Source: Halobacteria archaeon (GTDB lineage: Archaea; Halobacteriota; Methanoliparia; Methanoliparales; Methanoliparaceae). Taken from it: a DNA stretch of 7,864 bases. Shown here piece after piece: positions 6,752 to 7,864 of the stretch. Where the stretch lies: contig DUJX01000142.1 in the NCBI GenBank assembly GCA_013329575.1, positions 5,069 through 12,932 of the forward strand, in the 5' to 3' direction. The translations under genes and the position numbers were made by a program. The notes beneath the pieces are model-generated. The model saw nothing but the letters and a program-made list of their open reading frames with translations, was not told the DNA's origin and ran no database searches. The stretch's first letter is position 1. Every line of letters begins with the position of its first letter.

Positions 6752-7206
6752 AATTTGATAATTTCTCCTATTATCTCTCCATCTTTTATACTAATCAGCC
6801 CGTAAGACTTTCTTGCCGTGCCTGGATTGAAAAGAAGAGTATCGTTTATAATTTTATTCATAGGAACGTGGGTATGTCCATAAATTATCATATCTGCATT
6901 ATTAAACCGTTCCAGTAACTTATACTCCAAGCCAAACGGTGCTCCCCATCCGTGTATAACACAGATCTTTTTGTCATCTATCTCTATTTTTTCCGTTTCA
7001 GGTAATCTATTTTTAATATCTAACGAATCCATGTTACCCTTTACTGCCACGACATCTTTTAAAGATTTTAATTCATCCAATACTTCCATAGATGTTATAT
7101 CTCCTGCATGAATTATCAGATCTACGGAATTCATCGCCTCTATAACTCTACGATCTAAATTATCTATAGTATTGGCATGTGTATCTGATATTACACCTAT
7201 TAACAT
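6748..7206 (-). CDS. YfcE/MJ0936-family metallophosphoesterase
   Basis: This 152-residue protein is a single-domain calcineurin-like phosphodiesterase that hydrolyses phosphodiester bonds with two divalent metals (Mn2+ or Ni2+ in characterised relatives). The natural substrate is unknown for the family. Metal and catalytic motifs appear in order: SDTH (7-10, Asp8 and His10), HAGDI (33-37, Asp36), GNMD (57-60, Asn58), HG (85-86, His85) and GHTH (110-113, His111 and His113), with NPGT (127-130) near the end. Relatives are about 155-175 residues, so this is complete. AAGGAGG (7220-7214) lies 7 nt before ATG 7206, an excellent ribosome binding site. The TGA stop overlaps the Sir2 ATG by 4 nt, making a two-gene unit. 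A TATA-like box precedes it. Confidence 0.93.
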   Translation of the reverse strand: MLIGVISDTHANTIDNLDRRVIEAMNSVDLIIHAGDITSMEVLDELKSLKDVVAVKGNMDSLDIKNRLPETEKIEIDDKKICVIHGWGAPFGLEYKLLERFNNADMIIYGHTHVPMNKIINDTLLFNPGTARKSYGLISIKDGEIIGEIIKL

Positions 7207-7213
7207 AAAAAAG

Positions 7214-7220
7214 CCTCCTT
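7214..7220 (-). promoter_or_regulatory. Strong Shine-Dalgarno site of the phosphoesterase gene
   Basis: On the minus strand AAGGAGG is followed by 7 nt and ATG at 7206. This fixes the start and contrasts with the racemase gene, which has no such site. Confidence 0.85.
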
Positions 7221-7246
7221 TTTATGATCTGTTTTAAGATTTGAGC

Positions 7247-7255
7247 TATATTTTA
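7247..7255 (-). promoter_or_regulatory. Possible TATA box for the phosphoesterase-sir2 unit
   Basis: TAAAATATA on the minus strand is centred at about 7251. At archaeal spacing, transcription would begin near 7225, giving a leader of about 19 nt that just includes the ribosome binding site at 7220-7214. Other A/T runs farther upstream (7261-7283) could serve instead, so the exact box is uncertain. Confidence 0.4.
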
Positions 7256-7443
7256 CCGTAAAAATTTTTAAAATTAAATTTAAGATTAAACATCTTTTTA
7301 TAGTAATTTTATATCATCTTAAACATCCAATCTTATTTATAAATAAATCGGTTAGAGTCTATCCATTGTATAATTGTATCCTTTTATTAATAAAGAATTT
7401 TAAAATATTAAACGAAGATAAAGAGCTGACCGATAAACCAACA

Positions 7444-7490
7444 AATAAAAGTAATAAAAGAGTGTTCTTTCTAATACGAGACAAACACTC
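7444..7490 (-). terminator. Hairpin with T-rich tail ending the nitronate monooxygenase-like gene
   Basis: On the minus strand GAGTGTT (7490-7484) can pair perfectly with AACACTC (7466-7460) across a 17-nt loop, and the following RNA reads TTTTATTACTTTTATTT (7459-7443). The 5' arm overlaps the last two bases of the stop codon of the gene it follows. A hairpin followed by a broken T run would suit intrinsic termination, although archaeal termination depends mainly on the T tract. The long loop weakens the hairpin argument. Confidence 0.5.
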
Positions 7491-7864
7491 AGACTATCAA
7501 ATTTGGTAATCTTTTTATTATATCTTCCGCCTCTTTCATCGTTCTATCTACAACTTCTCTTACCGTAGGCATATCGTTAATTCTCTGTGCACACTCTCCT
7601 CCGGCAGCCAATGCATTCTCTTCGTCTCCATCATATGCCGCAGTAAAACCGATTATCTCTGCATCTAATATATCGGAGTCTGTACTGAATAGATCGTCGG
7701 CCTTTCCTATATACAATTTGGGCGTTTTTTCGGAGGTGAGCTCTGCTAATCTCAAAGATGCGGGTGTTTTTACGTATCGTGCTGGTCCTACCATCCCTCT
7801 CGCAACTACTGTAGCGATATCACCAGCGTTCAAGATCGCATTTCTCCAAAAGTCTGGAAAACCG
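7489..7864 (-). CDS. Nitronate monooxygenase / 2-nitropropane dioxygenase-like flavoprotein, C-terminal part
   Basis: The frame is open to the window edge, so only about 124 C-terminal residues are visible of a family usually 310-360 long. The in-frame TTG at 7833 is not a real start: family-like sequence continues before it (GFPDFWRNAILNAGDIATVV). The layout fits the FMN-dependent TIM-barrel NMO/FabK-like family: a segment like the family's 'HPxFKxAIL..GDxDTVV', then VGPARYVKTPAS, where family members have 'GxPVRVLxN', and near the end GDEENALAAGGECAQRI, where members have 'GDxExGxxxAGQxxGxI', closing with a helix rich in Glu and Lys. Known members oxidise nitronates or act as NAD(P)H-dependent flavin oxidoreductases. 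The catalytic and most FMN-binding residues lie outside the window, so the activity cannot be assigned. It reads toward the phosphoesterase gene but is separated from it by 282 nt and a probable terminator. Confidence 0.7.
   Translation of the reverse strand, partial: GFPDFWRNAILNAGDIATVVARGMVGPARYVKTPASLRLAELTSEKTPKLYIGKADDLFSTDSDILDAEIIGFTAAYDGDEENALAAGGECAQRINDMPTVREVVDRTMKEAEDIIKRLPNLIV

Noticed and set aside
6444..6758. 104-codon open frame on the plus strand opposite sir2
   Set aside because: It is antisense to a complete, motif-rich sirtuin gene, has no family resemblance and no ribosome binding site; it is a shadow frame.
7489..7833. Short complete gene starting at TTG 7833
   Set aside because: The frame stays open to the window edge and the residues before the TTG match the same protein family, so it is an internal codon of a gene truncated by the window.
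1..7864. CRISPR array, insertion sequence, integrase or attachment-site pair
   Set aside because: No regularly spaced repeats, transposase-like frames or terminal inverted repeats were seen. The tRNA end at 1-53 could serve as an integration target, but there is no second copy of its 3' end in the window.

Overview
The window looks like a piece of an AT-rich archaeal chromosome. Four things point to Archaea: a type 2 (FMN) isopentenyl-diphosphate isomerase followed by a geranylgeranyl-diphosphate synthase and an archaeal-type glutamyl-tRNA synthetase; a tRNA whose 3' CCA is not encoded; TATA-like AT-rich boxes at archaeal spacing upstream of the minus-strand genes; and heavy use of ATA and AGA codons. 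I cannot place it below domain level. A euryarchaeon-like lineage is a guess from gene order only.

Left half (1-4570, plus strand): the 3' part of a tRNA-Val(CAC), a small HAD-superfamily nucleotidase-like protein, then fni (idi2), idsA and gltX. The HAD gene overlaps fni by 43 nt. fni starts at a TTG set 7 nt after a strong Shine-Dalgarno sequence. fni and idsA make and use the C5 units of archaeal membrane lipids: IPP is isomerised to DMAPP and both are condensed to GGPP. In many archaea these genes sit in a longer run (mevalonate kinase, isopentenyl phosphate kinase, fni, RNase J, idsA, gltX). Here the kinases and RNase J are absent, and the HAD gene and a tRNA lie upstream instead.

Centre (4571-4762): a 192-nt convergent spacer with no gene that I can see.

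Right half (4763-7864, minus strand, read right to left): the C-terminal third of a nitronate monooxygenase/2-nitropropane dioxygenase-like flavoprotein cut by the window edge, ending at a hairpin plus T-rich tail; an AT-rich spacer of 282 nt with a probable promoter; a YfcE/MJ0936-type metallophosphoesterase translationally coupled (ATGA overlap) to a Sir2 deacylase; and an alpha-methylacyl-CoA racemase-type CoA-transferase family III protein that appears to have its own promoter and a leaderless start.

Every large open frame can be assigned to a known family. I see no insertion sequence, CRISPR array, phage gene or obviously new multi-gene system. The points worth following are the altered isoprenoid gene run with the overlapping HAD gene, the Sir2-phosphoesterase coupling, the archaeal racemase, and a marked excess of GATC sites.
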